A DNA stretch of 64,000 nucleotides from Anderseniella sp039978075 (GCA_039978075.1 JBDWCA010000002.1:310001-374000), one strand, 5' to 3'; positions 27,428 through 36,515 are shown, numbered from the stretch's first letter. The notes: generated by a model from the sequence alone, not told the origin. Made by a program: numbers and translations.

Positions 27428-28444
27428 CTATGGTTTTGTCTTTGCCAGGTTTACCGAACTGTCCCAGATGCGGTCCCAGAACAGCCACAGGCGGGATGTA
27501 ACGCGCTTGACCGGTATCCGCTCGTTGGCGGGTTTGATACTGCCGTCAGCGGCGATGTCGGCAATCTTGAAACTGAACACATAGGCGTCTTCCACGCCCA
27601 TTCTAAGATCGGTGATGATCACTTCAGATGGTGAGGGTTGCGATACCCGGTAGAAACCGTGGCTGAACCATTGCAGCCGTTTGACACCCCAGTTGTCCGC
27701 CAGCGGGTCCAACAGATCGGTCCGGCTCTCATAGCGGGTAAACTTGATGTCTTTCGTATCGTCGAAAACCGAGTAGTAACCCACATAATACCCGTCGTCC
27801 TGCATTGCTACAAAGCGCCATAGCAGTGTGTTGAACGGTGCCGGCGTGGACAGGAGATGGTTGTGAGTAAGTCCCTGTTGCTCCATCGAGCGTTCTGCAA
27901 TATCGGTGACGTGGGCCTTTGCCGCCATGGTCCAGGCCAGATAGGTGCAGGCCAGTGACAGGCAGATTGCATTCACCTTGTAGCCAAGCGAACTTTGCCG
28001 GTTGAAGGCAAGAACGGCGATCACCCCGATCGCCAGCCACAGCGTATAGGCGGGATCGATGATGAATGTGGACGATCCCGACACCGGATACTCGGTAATC
28101 GGCCAGAACAATTGCGTGCCATAGACGGTAAAACTGTCCAGTAGCGGGTGCGTGATCAATACCAGCCAGGCCATCGCAATCCAGAGTTTGAGACTGGCCA
28201 GGCCGTGCAGCTTGTGCAGGGCCCAGCCGATCACAGGCGCAGCTGCGGTGAGCACAAGCAGGGAGTGGGAAAATCCGCGATGATAGGTGAAGTCCTCGAT
28301 TGCTCCGCCATAGGGAATGAGAACGTCAAGGTCCGGCAGTGTCCCGAGCAACGCCCCGTAAAGACTAGCCTTGCGCCCGATGGCGCGGCCTATGACCAGT
28401 TCGGCAACCGAGGCTCCGAGCAGCACTTGTGTCAGTGAATCCAT
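27428..28444 (-). CDS. Membrane-bound metal-dependent hydrolase (DUF457/YdjM-like)
   Basis: 338 residues. MDSLTQVLLGASVAELVIGR, GTLPDLDVL, YHRGFSHSLL and ITHPLLDSFTVYGTQLFWP carry the conserved Asp/His residues of PF04307, an inner-membrane protein family (E. coli YdjM is a member). About five membrane helices are followed by a C-terminal soluble region. Its biochemical role is unknown; it may act on membrane lipid or envelope. Confidence 0.85.
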   Translation of the reverse strand: MDSLTQVLLGASVAELVIGRAIGRKASLYGALLGTLPDLDVLIPYGGAIEDFTYHRGFSHSLLVLTAAAPVIGWALHKLHGLASLKLWIAMAWLVLITHPLLDSFTVYGTQLFWPITEYPVSGSSTFIIDPAYTLWLAIGVIAVLAFNRQSSLGYKVNAICLSLACTYLAWTMAAKAHVTDIAERSMEQQGLTHNHLLSTPAPFNTLLWRFVAMQDDGYYVGYYSVFDDTKDIKFTRYESRTDLLDPLADNWGVKRLQWFSHGFYRVSQPSPSEVIITDLRMGVEDAYVFSFKIADIAADGSIKPANERIPVKRVTSRLWLFWDRIWDSSVNLAKTKP

Positions 28445-28479
28445 GTGATCTTAACGCAGCCTAAGCTTCAACGGATGCA

Positions 28480-29106
28480 TTACTGGCTGGTCCAGACGAT
28501 TCGTGCCATCCATTTGATGTCACCGCGCTCAATGGTGAGCATGGGGAGTTGCGGGTTGAAACAGGCAAGTTCAAGCTTCCTGCCGGTTTCCCGATGCAGT
28601 CGCCTGACCAGGATTTCGTTGTTCCCTGATTTGACGACCACCCCATCGCCAGGCCGCACCGGCGCCGCTGGCGACACGATTACGGTATCACCGTCACGGT
28701 AGACCGGCATCATGGCATCGCCGGAGATCTGCAGGGCATAGGCACACGGGTCATCAACACTGAGCAGGTCGATCCGGTTCCAGCCGTCTCCTGCCGGTCG
28801 TCCGGCATCATCGAACAGATCGCTCGTACCGGCGGCAGCCAGGTGGATGCAGGGAACTGCCCGCTGCGACCCCTGCACGCCATGCAACAATCCGGCAAAT
28901 TCGTTCAGGCTTGTGCGTGTTGCAGCAAGGCATTTGGCAACGCTTTCAGTTGTCGGCCAGCGCAGCCTGCCTTGTGGCGTTTCGCGCTTCGACTTGTTGA
29001 AGGCGGTGGCATCAAGACCCGCCGCCCTGGCCAGGCCGGACGCGGACATGCCATTTTCTTCAGCCAGCCGGTCAATGGCCTGCCAGATCTGCGAATGTGA
29101 AAACAA
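28480..29106 (-). CDS. HTH regulator with S24/LexA-like C-terminal domain, lacking the catalytic serine
   Basis: 208 residues from a TTG start chosen because GGAGAG sits six bases before it and the family begins at FSHSQIWQAIDRLAE. A lambda-repressor-like HTH (SASGLARAAGLDATAFNKSKR) is followed by an S24 fold. Where self-cleaving members have GDSM, this has GDAM (Ala131), while the lysine (Lys159 in VVVK) is kept. It should bind DNA but is unlikely to self-cleave by the serine mechanism. Confidence 0.82.
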   Translation of the reverse strand: MFSHSQIWQAIDRLAEENGMSASGLARAAGLDATAFNKSKRETPQGRLRWPTTESVAKCLAATRTSLNEFAGLLHGVQGSQRAVPCIHLAAAGTSDLFDDAGRPAGDGWNRIDLLSVDDPCAYALQISGDAMMPVYRDGDTVIVSPAAPVRPGDGVVVKSGNNEILVRRLHRETGRKLELACFNPQLPMLTIERGDIKWMARIVWTSQ

Positions 29107-29271
29107 GGCCGTCTCTCCCAGGAGCGCATCTGGTCGCAATTGCTCCCCCCGAAAATGCATCCTGACTGCTTTGACATTTGGCCGAAATTGTAGCGTCACG
29201 GTTCGTCATGCACAAGCTTGTCAAATGTCTGCTTGTTTTGCGTTTCCCTGACGAATAGGTTCGCTGCCAGC

Positions 29272-29616
29272 ATGGCAATAATTTACAAAATAATCGATCG
29301 GGACGAATGGGATGCAGCACGCGGTTGCGGCCGGTACACCGGGTCGCGCGATGACAGGCGCGACGGTTTCATTCACTTTTCAACCGAAGATCAGATGCGC
29401 GAAACGGCGGCCAGGCATTTTGCCGGCCAGAGCAATCTGGTGTTGCTGGCAATTGATGATGCAAACCTGGGTTCGGCCCTGAAATGGGAAGCATCGCGCG
29501 GCGGTGCGTTGTTTCCGCACCATTATGGGGCGTTGCCGGTATCATCTGTCGTACGGTCGTGGCCGTTGCCGCTGAATGAGGCAGGCAATCACGAGTTTCC
29601 GGATGTTCTGACATGA
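29272..29616 (+). CDS. DUF952 family protein
   Basis: 114 residues. IYKIIDRDEWDAA, DGFIHFSTEDQMRETAARHFAG, LLAIDDANLGSALKWE and FPHHYGALPVSSVV are the DUF952 pattern; the function is not established. The last codon overlaps the pyrD start (ATGA), an association suggesting co-expression rather than function. Confidence 0.9.
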   Translation: MAIIYKIIDRDEWDAARGCGRYTGSRDDRRDGFIHFSTEDQMRETAARHFAGQSNLVLLAIDDANLGSALKWEASRGGALFPHHYGALPVSSVVRSWPLPLNEAGNHEFPDVLT

Positions 29617-30707
29617 GCCGCCTGTTTTCTGTTGCGCGTCCCGTCCTGCATGCGTTCAGTCCTGAAACGGCTCATGATCTGACCATCGCCACGCTGAGCG
29701 CAGGCCTGTTGAAGGCCGGTGCCGTTCCAGCAGATGTGCGATTGCATGTAAATTGCATGGGCCTGGATTTTCCCAATCCGCTTGGACTTGCAGCCGGTTT
29801 CGACAAGAACGCGGAAGTGCCCGACGACGTGTTGCGTCTGGGGTTCGGATTTGTGGAAATTGGGTCGGTGACCCCGCGCGCGCAGAAGGGTAATGACAAG
29901 CCGCGCCTGTTTCGCCTGCCTGAAGACAGGGCGGTGATCAACCGGATGGGTTTCAACAATGACGGGCATGCGCGGGTGTTCGGGCGGCTGGCGGACCGTG
30001 ATGATCGTGGTGGTATCGTCGGTGTCAATCTCGGAGCCAACAAGGAGTCTGATGATCGTATTGCCGACTACGCGCTCGGTGCGGCTGCGTTCAACAAGCT
30101 GGCGAGCTATATCACGGTCAATATTTCATCCCCCAACACGCCCGGCCTGCGCGCGCTACAATCAAAGGATGAACTGGAAGCCCTGATCGGCCGGGTCCGC
30201 GATGCCATAGACGGGGCAGCGGATGAAGATGGGTGCCGGGCACCGCTGGTCCTGAAGATCGCACCTGATCTGGTGGAGGACGAGCTTCACGATATTGCTG
30301 AGGTTTGCCTGAAGATGAAGGTCGATGCGATCATTGTGTCGAACACGACAATTTCCCGTCCGCCGCTGAAGTCGAAGCACAAGGAAGAGACCGGTGGATT
30401 GTCCGGTGTGCCGCTGTTTCGGCTGTCGACGGTGCAACTGGCCCGCATGCATTCCATGACCGGGGGCAAGGTGGCGTTGATCGGTGCCGGCGGCATCGCA
30501 GGCGCTGAAGACGCCTGGCAGAAACTCCGGGCAGGCGCGTCACTGCTGCAGCTTTACTCGGCACTGGTCTACCAGGGTCCGCAACTCATCGCGGACATTC
30601 TGCAGGGACTGACGGACCGGCTCGATGAGCACGGATTTTCAGGTTTGCACCAGGTAACCGGCAGTGGCCGGGATGAGTGGATCAAAGGCGGGCCGTCCCG
30701 GAAGTAA
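29613..30707 (+). CDS. pyrD: Dihydroorotate dehydrogenase (quinone), class 2
   Basis: 364-residue membrane-associated flavoenzyme of pyrimidine synthesis; it passes electrons from dihydroorotate to quinone. An N-terminal helical region is followed by FPNPLGLAAGFDKNAE, GSVTPRAQKGNDKPRLFRL, INRMGFNNDG, NISSPNTPGLR with the catalytic serine of class 2, IVSNTT and the FMN-phosphate-binding IGAGGI. Confidence 0.96.
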   Translation: MSRLFSVARPVLHAFSPETAHDLTIATLSAGLLKAGAVPADVRLHVNCMGLDFPNPLGLAAGFDKNAEVPDDVLRLGFGFVEIGSVTPRAQKGNDKPRLFRLPEDRAVINRMGFNNDGHARVFGRLADRDDRGGIVGVNLGANKESDDRIADYALGAAAFNKLASYITVNISSPNTPGLRALQSKDELEALIGRVRDAIDGAADEDGCRAPLVLKIAPDLVEDELHDIAEVCLKMKVDAIIVSNTTISRPPLKSKHKEETGGLSGVPLFRLSTVQLARMHSMTGGKVALIGAGGIAGAEDAWQKLRAGASLLQLYSALVYQGPQLIADILQGLTDRLDEHGFSGLHQVTGSGRDEWIKGGPSRK

Positions 30708-30729
30708 CCGGAACGTCCCCCGTTTGTCA

Positions 30730-31578
30730 TCAGACCTTGCCGCGCACAACCGTCTGGCGCTGTGAACCAAGTCCGTCAATGCCCAGTTCCATGACATCGC
30801 CCGGTTTCACGAACACCGGTGGCTTCATGCCCAGGCCAACACCTGCAGGTGTGCCGGTAATAACGATGTCTCCCGGCTCCAGCGTCATGAACTGGGACAG
30901 GTAGGACACGATGAACTTGATCGGGAAGATCATGTTTTTAGTCGTGCCGTCCTGCATGCGCTGGCCGTTGATGTCGCACCACAGGTTTAGTTTTTGCGGG
31001 TTGGGAACGTCGTCGCGGGTCACCAGCCATGGACCGATCGGCCCGTAGGTGTCGTGCGACTTGCCCTTCACCCACTGCCCGCCATGCTCGATCTGGTTTT
31101 CACGTTCTGACACATCGTTGCACACGAAGTATCCGGCCACATGGCTCAAAGCCTTTGACTGCGAAACGCTCTTGGCCCGGGTGCCGATGACAAAACCGAT
31201 CTCCACTTCCCAGTCGGTCTTTACCGATTTCTTGGGCAGAACCACATCATCATTGGCGCCTGCAATGCAGCTTGTGTGCTTGGAGAAAATCACCGGTTCG
31301 GTGGGGATGGGATGGCCGGTTTCTTCGGCATGATCGGTATAGTTCAATCCGACACAGACGAAATTACCGATGCCGGTCAGCGGTGGTCCGAAGCGAGGCT
31401 TGCCTTTGACCAGCGGCAGACGGGCCGGATTGATCTTGGCAAGTTTGGCCAGGGCCTTGTCCGACAACTGGTCCGGCGTGATGTCATCAATGCGGGCAGA
31501 CAGATCGCGCAGTTTTCCATCATCATCGATCAGGCCCGGCTTTTCCTTGCCGGCCTTGCCATAACGTACAAGCTTCAT
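30730..31578 (-). CDS. Fumarylacetoacetate hydrolase family protein
   Basis: 282 residues with the FAH fold: VCVGLNYTDHAEE, PVIFSKHTSCI, the metal-ligand region DWEVEIGFVIG, GYFVCNDVSER and the C-terminal GDIVITGTPAGVG. Such enzymes cleave or hydrate 2-keto acids (ureidoglycolate lyase, 2-keto-4-pentenoate hydratase or 2,4-diketo acid hydrolase types). It is the last gene of a minus-strand set led by a GntR repressor and facing a TRAP importer, so it probably degrades the imported acid. Confidence 0.88.
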   Translation of the reverse strand: MKLVRYGKAGKEKPGLIDDDGKLRDLSARIDDITPDQLSDKALAKLAKINPARLPLVKGKPRFGPPLTGIGNFVCVGLNYTDHAEETGHPIPTEPVIFSKHTSCIAGANDDVVLPKKSVKTDWEVEIGFVIGTRAKSVSQSKALSHVAGYFVCNDVSERENQIEHGGQWVKGKSHDTYGPIGPWLVTRDDVPNPQKLNLWCDINGQRMQDGTTKNMIFPIKFIVSYLSQFMTLEPGDIVITGTPAGVGLGMKPPVFVKPGDVMELGIDGLGSQRQTVVRGKV

Positions 31579-31592
31579 TTTGTGATTGCCTC

Positions 31593-32228
31593 TTAGAGTT
31601 TGTCTCCGGCACGCTCAACACCTGGGTGCCAGATCGGTTGATAACCCGCGTGCAAAATGCGCGCGATTGTCGGCGGTGTCAAAACCTCAACGTCGAGATT
31701 CAGATCAAGAGGTACGCCGGCACCATACCCCGACCCTGTCCAGGGCAGGAATTTACGGTCACGAACGGCCAGCACATTGTCATCGACACGAACCATTGCA
31801 CCGTCCGGCAGACTGCCGGACCTGGCGGTCCAGGTGACTTTCGCACCGCCTTTCGCACGTCGTTCAGCGGACAGAACCCGATCCATGTCAGGTGCTGACG
31901 GTGCCACGGCAAGTGCCAGCGAGGCTTTCCATGCTGCCTGGAACGAAAGCGCATCCTTGCGCCGGCATTCAAAGCATGGCCGGTGCCCTGCGGCCAGCGC
32001 GGTCACTTCATCCATGAAAAACAGTTCCGTGTATCCTGCGCCCATCACTTCACGCTGCCGGGACTTGAACTGCAGTACGCAGGTGATCCACTGCCTGGAG
32101 CTCTGTGTCCTCACCAGGGTTCTGGTTTCACGATCATGCAGTTTGCCACCCCGGTTGCCCATCAGCATCCCGCGCGCTGGCGAGGTGACGATTTCGCCGT
32201 CGGGCCTCACTCTGTTCTGCAACGGCAT
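31593..32228 (-). CDS. Conserved protein of unknown function with a CxxC motif
   Basis: 211 residues from the ATG at 32228 (MPLQNRVRPDGEIV). Not assignable to a known enzyme. GHRPCFECRRKDAL recalls the PCxxC zinc patch of Ada-type domains but little else matches; the region around KFLPWTGSGY and a final GYQPIWHPGVE are other clear blocks. It lies 7 bases after the GntR gene and 14 before the FAH gene, so it is in their operon. Confidence 0.7.
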   Translation of the reverse strand: MPLQNRVRPDGEIVTSPARGMLMGNRGGKLHDRETRTLVRTQSSRQWITCVLQFKSRQREVMGAGYTELFFMDEVTALAAGHRPCFECRRKDALSFQAAWKASLALAVAPSAPDMDRVLSAERRAKGGAKVTWTARSGSLPDGAMVRVDDNVLAVRDRKFLPWTGSGYGAGVPLDLNLDVEVLTPPTIARILHAGYQPIWHPGVERAGDKL

Positions 32229-32235
32229 TGGTGGC

Positions 32236-33003
32236 CTACTTCTGGATATTGTGACGGTTGAGGCGGCGTTCGGCAGTTTGCATTCTGATGGCTTCCGCGT
32301 CGCTTTCACGCCACGCTGCGCCAACGGATTTCATATGTGCCCTGACCGCTGCTTCAGCCCGGTCCGGATCACGTGCAATTACGCCTTCATAGATGGCGCG
32401 ATGTTGTTCGAGCAGTGCGTCGCGTCCCCCCTTGTGCCCGTACAGCAGATAGCGGTTATAGAAGACGCCGTGTTCCAGGAGATTGTAGATCGAGCGCAGT
32501 GACTGGATCATCACGATGTTGTGGCTGGCGTCGCTCACCGCGATATGGAGTTCAACGTCCAGTTGGGCTTCTTCATCAGGATCTTCTTTTTCGTGCGCGA
32601 TTTCCATGCGCTGCATGATCGAGGTCAGAATTTCATGGTCTGCGCTGGTTGCCCTGAGGGATGCCCAGCGTGCAGCCATCGCTTCAACGCCCTCTCTGAA
32701 TTCCAGATAATCTCCGGTGGCCTTTTCGTGTTTGCCGAACAGTCCGATAATCGGTTCTCCGAAAATCGAGTGCATGACATTGGCTATATAAGTGCCACCA
32801 CCCTGTCTTGCCGTAAGCAGTCCTGATGCTTCCAGCTGTCCAAGCGCTTCGCGCAAGGTGGGCCGTGAAACGCCGAACTCACCGGCCAGGTCACGTTCTG
32901 CAGGCAGCCTGTCGCCGGGACGAAGCACGCCTTCCAGTATCAATCGTTCAATCTGGTGTACGATTTCTGCAGATACCCGTTCCTGCCCGACAGGGTGAAA
33001 CAT
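32236..33003 (-). CDS. GntR-family (FadR subfamily) transcriptional regulator
   Basis: 255 residues from the ATG at 33003, which follows a GGAGG SD by eight bases. Winged helix: VSAEIVHQIERLILEGVLRPGDRLPAERDLAGEFGVSRPTLREAL cut at its usual borders, then RQGGGTYIAN. The C-terminal FCD domain holds metal-site residues in DVELHIAVSDASHN and HRAIYEGVIARD. It leads the FAH operon and is divergent from the TRAP importer; inverted repeats between them are likely operators. Confidence 0.9.
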   Translation of the reverse strand: MFHPVGQERVSAEIVHQIERLILEGVLRPGDRLPAERDLAGEFGVSRPTLREALGQLEASGLLTARQGGGTYIANVMHSIFGEPIIGLFGKHEKATGDYLEFREGVEAMAARWASLRATSADHEILTSIMQRMEIAHEKEDPDEEAQLDVELHIAVSDASHNIVMIQSLRSIYNLLEHGVFYNRYLLYGHKGGRDALLEQHRAIYEGVIARDPDRAEAAVRAHMKSVGAAWRESDAEAIRMQTAERRLNRHNIQK

Positions 33004-33033
33004 CCAACCGACCTCCGGCACTAAATTCAGCAA

Positions 33034-33051
33034 GTTTGACCTAGATCAAAC
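33034..33051. promoter_or_regulatory. Inverted repeat, candidate GntR operator 1
   Basis: GTTTGA-cctaga-TCAAAC, two perfect 6-bp arms, just upstream of the GntR gene's SD. The position fits autorepression. Confidence 0.5.
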
Positions 33052-33063
33052 AAGGGTCTTGCA

Positions 33064-33088
33064 AATTGGTCAAGTTAATTGTCCAATT
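33064..33088. promoter_or_regulatory. Inverted repeat, candidate GntR operator 2
   Basis: Arms AATTGG and CCAATT (extendable to GCAAATTGG/CCAATTGC with imperfect pairing), 13 bases apart. FadR-subfamily sites such as those of PdhR and LldR share AATTGG-type half-sites, so this is the best regulator site in the region. Confidence 0.5.
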
Positions 33089-33170
33089 GCTCCGACGCCA
33101 TTGGTGTCGCCTACCGAAAGGCTGGCCTTGTGTCGGGGGCAGGCTGGATTGAGGACTTGAGAATACCTTT

Positions 33171-33186
33171 TGACGGACGTCCGTCA
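33171..33186. promoter_or_regulatory. 16-bp perfect palindrome upstream of the TRAP operon
   Basis: TGACGGACGTCCGTCA reads identically on both strands, 54 bases before the dctP start. Outer CTTGAG and CTCAAG hexamers flank it. Likely a regulator-binding site for the TRAP operon; which regulator is unknown. Confidence 0.55.
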
Positions 33187-33239
33187 CTCAAGATCGGGCG
33201 GGGTATGAAGTGTGAAACGTGCAAGGGAGGAATCTGCAC

Positions 33240-34280
33240 ATGAAGAAATTATTTACCGCCGCGGTTGTCGGCGCATCCATGGTTGCGATGTCGGCAGTCA
33301 GCGCAACGGCTGAGCCAATTCGCCTCAAAATGGCGTCGACTTACCCATCAAGCCTGACCCAGCTTGGGACACTTGGTAAAACACTGGAAGCCAATATCAA
33401 TGGCATCTCCGGTGGCGAAGTGCAGATCAAGTATTATGAGCCTGGCGCACTGGTGCCGGCACTTGAGGTTTTTGATGCCGTCAAGAACGGCTCGGTTGAT
33501 GCAGCCTGGTCAACACCCGGCTACTGGCAGGGCAAGGAGCCATCGCTTGCCCTGTTCTCCGCGGTACCATTCGGTCCCGATGCACGCGAGTTCGGTGCAT
33601 GGCTGCTGCATGGTGACGGCGAAAAGCTGATGCAGAAGGTGTATGAAAAACACAACATCCATTCCATCATCTGCGGTGTTATCGCACCGGAAGCATCGGG
33701 CTGGTTCCGTGAGCCGCTCAAGTCCATCGACGATCTGAAGGGCAAGAAGATGCGTTTCTTCGGCCTCGGTGCGAAGGTGATGCAGAAGCTTGGTGTGGAT
33801 ACGCAATTGCTCGGCGCAGCCGACATCTATCCGGCTCTTGAGCGTGGCACCATTGACGCCACCGAGTTTTCGATGCCGGCCATTGACCTGAACCTCGGCT
33901 TCTACCAGATCGCCAAGCACTACTACTTCCCAGGCTGGCATCAGCAGGCCACGTCGTTCGAGCTGATGATCAACATGGACAAGTGGAAGGCCATGACCGA
34001 TCAGCAGAAGAAGATCATCGAAGTGTCCTGCCGCGCCAACTATGCGCTCGGCATGGCCGAAGGTGAGTACATCCAGGGTGCAGCTCTTGCCGAGCTGAAA
34101 TCGAAGGGCGTCACCGTTCACACCTGGTCGGATGCCGATCTCGCCAAGCTCAAGGCAACCTGGGAAGGCCTCGTTGTGGAAATCGCTGCCGGTGATCCCG
34201 CGTTCAAGGAAGCCTGGGACAATCTGCAGAAGTTCCGTGGCGAATACGCGGACTGGAAAAACCTCGGCTACTTGAAGTAG
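33240..34280 (+). CDS. dctP: TRAP transporter periplasmic solute-binding protein DctP
   Basis: 346 residues with a Sec signal (KKLFTAAVVGASMVA... ATA-EP). An AAGGGAGG SD precedes the ATG at 33240. KMASTYPSSLTQLG, DAAWSTPGYW, KKMRFFGLGAKVMQKLGV and the DATEFSMPAIDLNLGF region resemble the TakP branch, which binds 2-keto or other carboxylic acids. First gene of dctPQM, sharing control with the divergent GntR/FAH set. Confidence 0.9.
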   Translation: MKKLFTAAVVGASMVAMSAVSATAEPIRLKMASTYPSSLTQLGTLGKTLEANINGISGGEVQIKYYEPGALVPALEVFDAVKNGSVDAAWSTPGYWQGKEPSLALFSAVPFGPDAREFGAWLLHGDGEKLMQKVYEKHNIHSIICGVIAPEASGWFREPLKSIDDLKGKKMRFFGLGAKVMQKLGVDTQLLGAADIYPALERGTIDATEFSMPAIDLNLGFYQIAKHYYFPGWHQQATSFELMINMDKWKAMTDQQKKIIEVSCRANYALGMAEGEYIQGAALAELKSKGVTVHTWSDADLAKLKATWEGLVVEIAAGDPAFKEAWDNLQKFRGEYADWKNLGYLK

Positions 34281-34305
34281 GCTGATACAGGTTGACAATC
34301 TGTTT

Positions 34306-34347
34306 CCGGCCCGGTGCGAGTCACATCAGGTGACCTCGCCGGGCCGG
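34306..34347 (+). terminator. Strong hairpin between dctP and dctQ (attenuator or processing site)
   Basis: Perfect 9-bp arms CCGGCCCGG/CCGGGCCGG extended by an inner CGAG/CTCG and CAC/GTG stem. No long T run follows. It probably cuts read-through or protects dctP mRNA so that the receptor is made in excess over the membrane subunits. Confidence 0.65.
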
Positions 34348-34394
34348 TTACCATTTTCGATCAGTGGGGTTGATCCTGAAAAGAGGGCAGGGCT

Positions 34395-34958
34395 GTGGGT
34401 GGATTTCTCAAGGTAAGTGCCGGCATAGACCGATTTCTTGAAGCATGCGCCAAGATTGGCATGTGGTTCGGCTTGGCGCTGGTGGTCGTGGTTTGTTATG
34501 ATGTGCTGAGCCGGTATTTCGGTGTGCCGAAACCGTTTGGCCTGAACTCGACAATGGTTCAGGAATCCGAGTACTGGCTGCACACCTTTCTGTTCGCGCT
34601 GTTCATCGGCTATACTTACACCAAACAGGGCCATGTCCGTATTGATCTGATCAGGGACAAACTCCCACTGAAGGCAAAATATGCCATTGAGATGTTTGGC
34701 TGTCTGTTCTTCCTCATTTCATACTCAGTTGTGGCCGGCTTTTATTGCTACAGATATGCGCTGGCCTCATTTTATGAAGGCGAGGCTTCAAAATCGGTAA
34801 TCGGGCTTTCCCACATCTGGTTGCTGAAATCCGCATTGCCCATCCTGTTCGTGCTGCTGGGAATTGCCGGGATTTCGCAACTCATAAAATCAACCGCAGG
34901 ATTTCTCGGCAGGCTTCCGGATGAAAAAGTAGCCGAAACGGTCGGGGGAGACCTGTAA
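34395..34958 (+). CDS. dctQ: TRAP transporter small membrane subunit DctQ
   Basis: 187 residues with a GTG start at 34395 and four hydrophobic segments. SEYWLHTFLFALFIGYTYTKQGHVRIDLIRDKL contains the DctQ-family HVRID motif. It joins DctM in the inner membrane. It ends 2 bases before dctM. Confidence 0.88.
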   Translation: MGGFLKVSAGIDRFLEACAKIGMWFGLALVVVVCYDVLSRYFGVPKPFGLNSTMVQESEYWLHTFLFALFIGYTYTKQGHVRIDLIRDKLPLKAKYAIEMFGCLFFLISYSVVAGFYCYRYALASFYEGEASKSVIGLSHIWLLKSALPILFVLLGIAGISQLIKSTAGFLGRLPDEKVAETVGGDL

Positions 34959-34960
34959 TC

Positions 34961-36433
34961 ATGACTTTTGTTGAAGCGCTTCCGCTGCTGATGTTTGCGG
35001 CACTGGCTGTTCTGCTTTTTTCCGGATACCCGGTGGCTTTCGTGCTGGGTGGCATTGGCCTCGGTTTCGCATTTCTGGCCATATACATCGATCCGTTTCT
35101 GTTTGACTGGCCGCAATTCGGTGCCATTCCGTCGCGTATTTTCGGATCGATTGCTGAAAACCTGATCCTCACCGCGATCCCGATGTTTATCTTCATGGGC
35201 ACCATGCTGGAGCGATCCGGTGTAGCGCGTGACCTTTTGAACTGCCTGCAGGTTCTTCTGCGCCGGGTTCCCGGTGGTCTTGCTCTGGCGGTCACCATCA
35301 TGGGGACCATACTGGCTGCCACCACGGGCATTATCGGTGCATCCGTCGTTATGATGACATTGCTGGCTTTGCCGGTGATGCAAAAGCGCGGCTATGCGCC
35401 AACATTGTCCACCGGCACTATTGCCGCGTCCGGCACCCTGGGCATTCTGATCCCGCCGTCGATCATGCTGGTGATCATGGCCGATCTGCTCGGCCGGTCG
35501 GTCGGTAACCTGTTTGTGGCTGCGGTCATTCCCGGTTTCATGTTGTCGGTCATGTACTGCATCTACATCATGACCCGGTGCACGTTCAATCCGGCCCTGG
35601 CGCCCAAACTGCCCTCCGACATGGGTCCGCAGACCAAGGGCGGTGTGGCAATCATGGTGCTGCGCAGTTTTATTCCGCCGCTGGTCCTGATTGTGCTGGT
35701 GCTGGGATCTATTCTGGGCGGTTTTGCAACCCCTACCGAAGCCGCCGGTGTGGGGGCCATGGGCGCGATCATGCTGGCCTTCATCAATCTTGTCGTGCTG
35801 CCGTCACTGGGTGTCCCGGAAATGCATTTTGAAGGTCAGGCAGATGTTGACCTGGGTGACAAGATCGAGGGCATGTCATTCAGCGCAAGGATGTCGGGCT
35901 TCTGGGGAGTGCTGACCCAAGTGGTATATCGCGCCGCACTGACCAACGGCATGCTGTTCGGTATTTTCATCGGTGCGACCCTGTTCTCGTTCGTGTTCCG
36001 GTCACTGGGCGGTGATGACATTGTCATTCATCTGGTCAACTCAATGGGGCTTGGATCGTGGGGCCTGCTGTTCCTGCTGATGGCGATCGTGTTCTTCCTC
36101 GGGTTCTTCTTTGACTGGATCGAGATCACACTGATCGTGCTGCCGGTGTTCTCGCCGATCATCGGCCTGCTCGATTTTGGTGATCATGTTGCGAAACAGG
36201 ATGTGGTGTACTGGTTTGCCATCCTGCTGGCGGTGAACCTGCAGACGTCGTTCCTGACCCCGCCGTTTGGTTTTGCGCTGTTTTACATGAAGGCGGTGGC
36301 CCCGAAATCAATCAAGATCGAGCAGATTTATCGCGGCATCATTCCGTTCGTGATGCTGCAGCTGATCGGCCTCGGGCTGGTCATGAGCTTCCCGCAACTG
36401 GCCATGTGGCTACCGGGCAAGCTGCTCAACTGA
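34961..36433 (+). CDS. dctM: TRAP transporter large membrane subunit DctM
   Basis: 490 residues, about 12 membrane segments: the sodium-coupled channel of the importer. AIPMFIFMGTMLERSG, AATTGIIGASVVMMTLLALPVM, SGTLGILIPPSIMLVI and ATPTEAAGVGAMGA are DctM hallmarks. Its C-terminus ends before a bidirectional terminator. Confidence 0.93.
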   Translation: MTFVEALPLLMFAALAVLLFSGYPVAFVLGGIGLGFAFLAIYIDPFLFDWPQFGAIPSRIFGSIAENLILTAIPMFIFMGTMLERSGVARDLLNCLQVLLRRVPGGLALAVTIMGTILAATTGIIGASVVMMTLLALPVMQKRGYAPTLSTGTIAASGTLGILIPPSIMLVIMADLLGRSVGNLFVAAVIPGFMLSVMYCIYIMTRCTFNPALAPKLPSDMGPQTKGGVAIMVLRSFIPPLVLIVLVLGSILGGFATPTEAAGVGAMGAIMLAFINLVVLPSLGVPEMHFEGQADVDLGDKIEGMSFSARMSGFWGVLTQVVYRAALTNGMLFGIFIGATLFSFVFRSLGGDDIVIHLVNSMGLGSWGLLFLLMAIVFFLGFFFDWIEITLIVLPVFSPIIGLLDFGDHVAKQDVVYWFAILLAVNLQTSFLTPPFGFALFYMKAVAPKSIKIEQIYRGIIPFVMLQLIGLGLVMSFPQLAMWLPGKLLN

Positions 36434-36462
36434 CACTCAACTCAAGACTGGGGAATGGGAGC

Positions 36463-36494
36463 AAAAAAGCCGGCAGAAAACTCTGCCGGCTTTT
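36463..36494. terminator. Bidirectional terminator between dctM and the cytochrome c gene
   Basis: GCCGGCAGA-aaac-TCTGCCGGC stem of 9 bp with six A on the left and four T on the right, so it can end transcripts from both convergent genes. Confidence 0.88.
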
Positions 36495-36515
36495 CATTGT
36501 GATCGGATACCGGAA

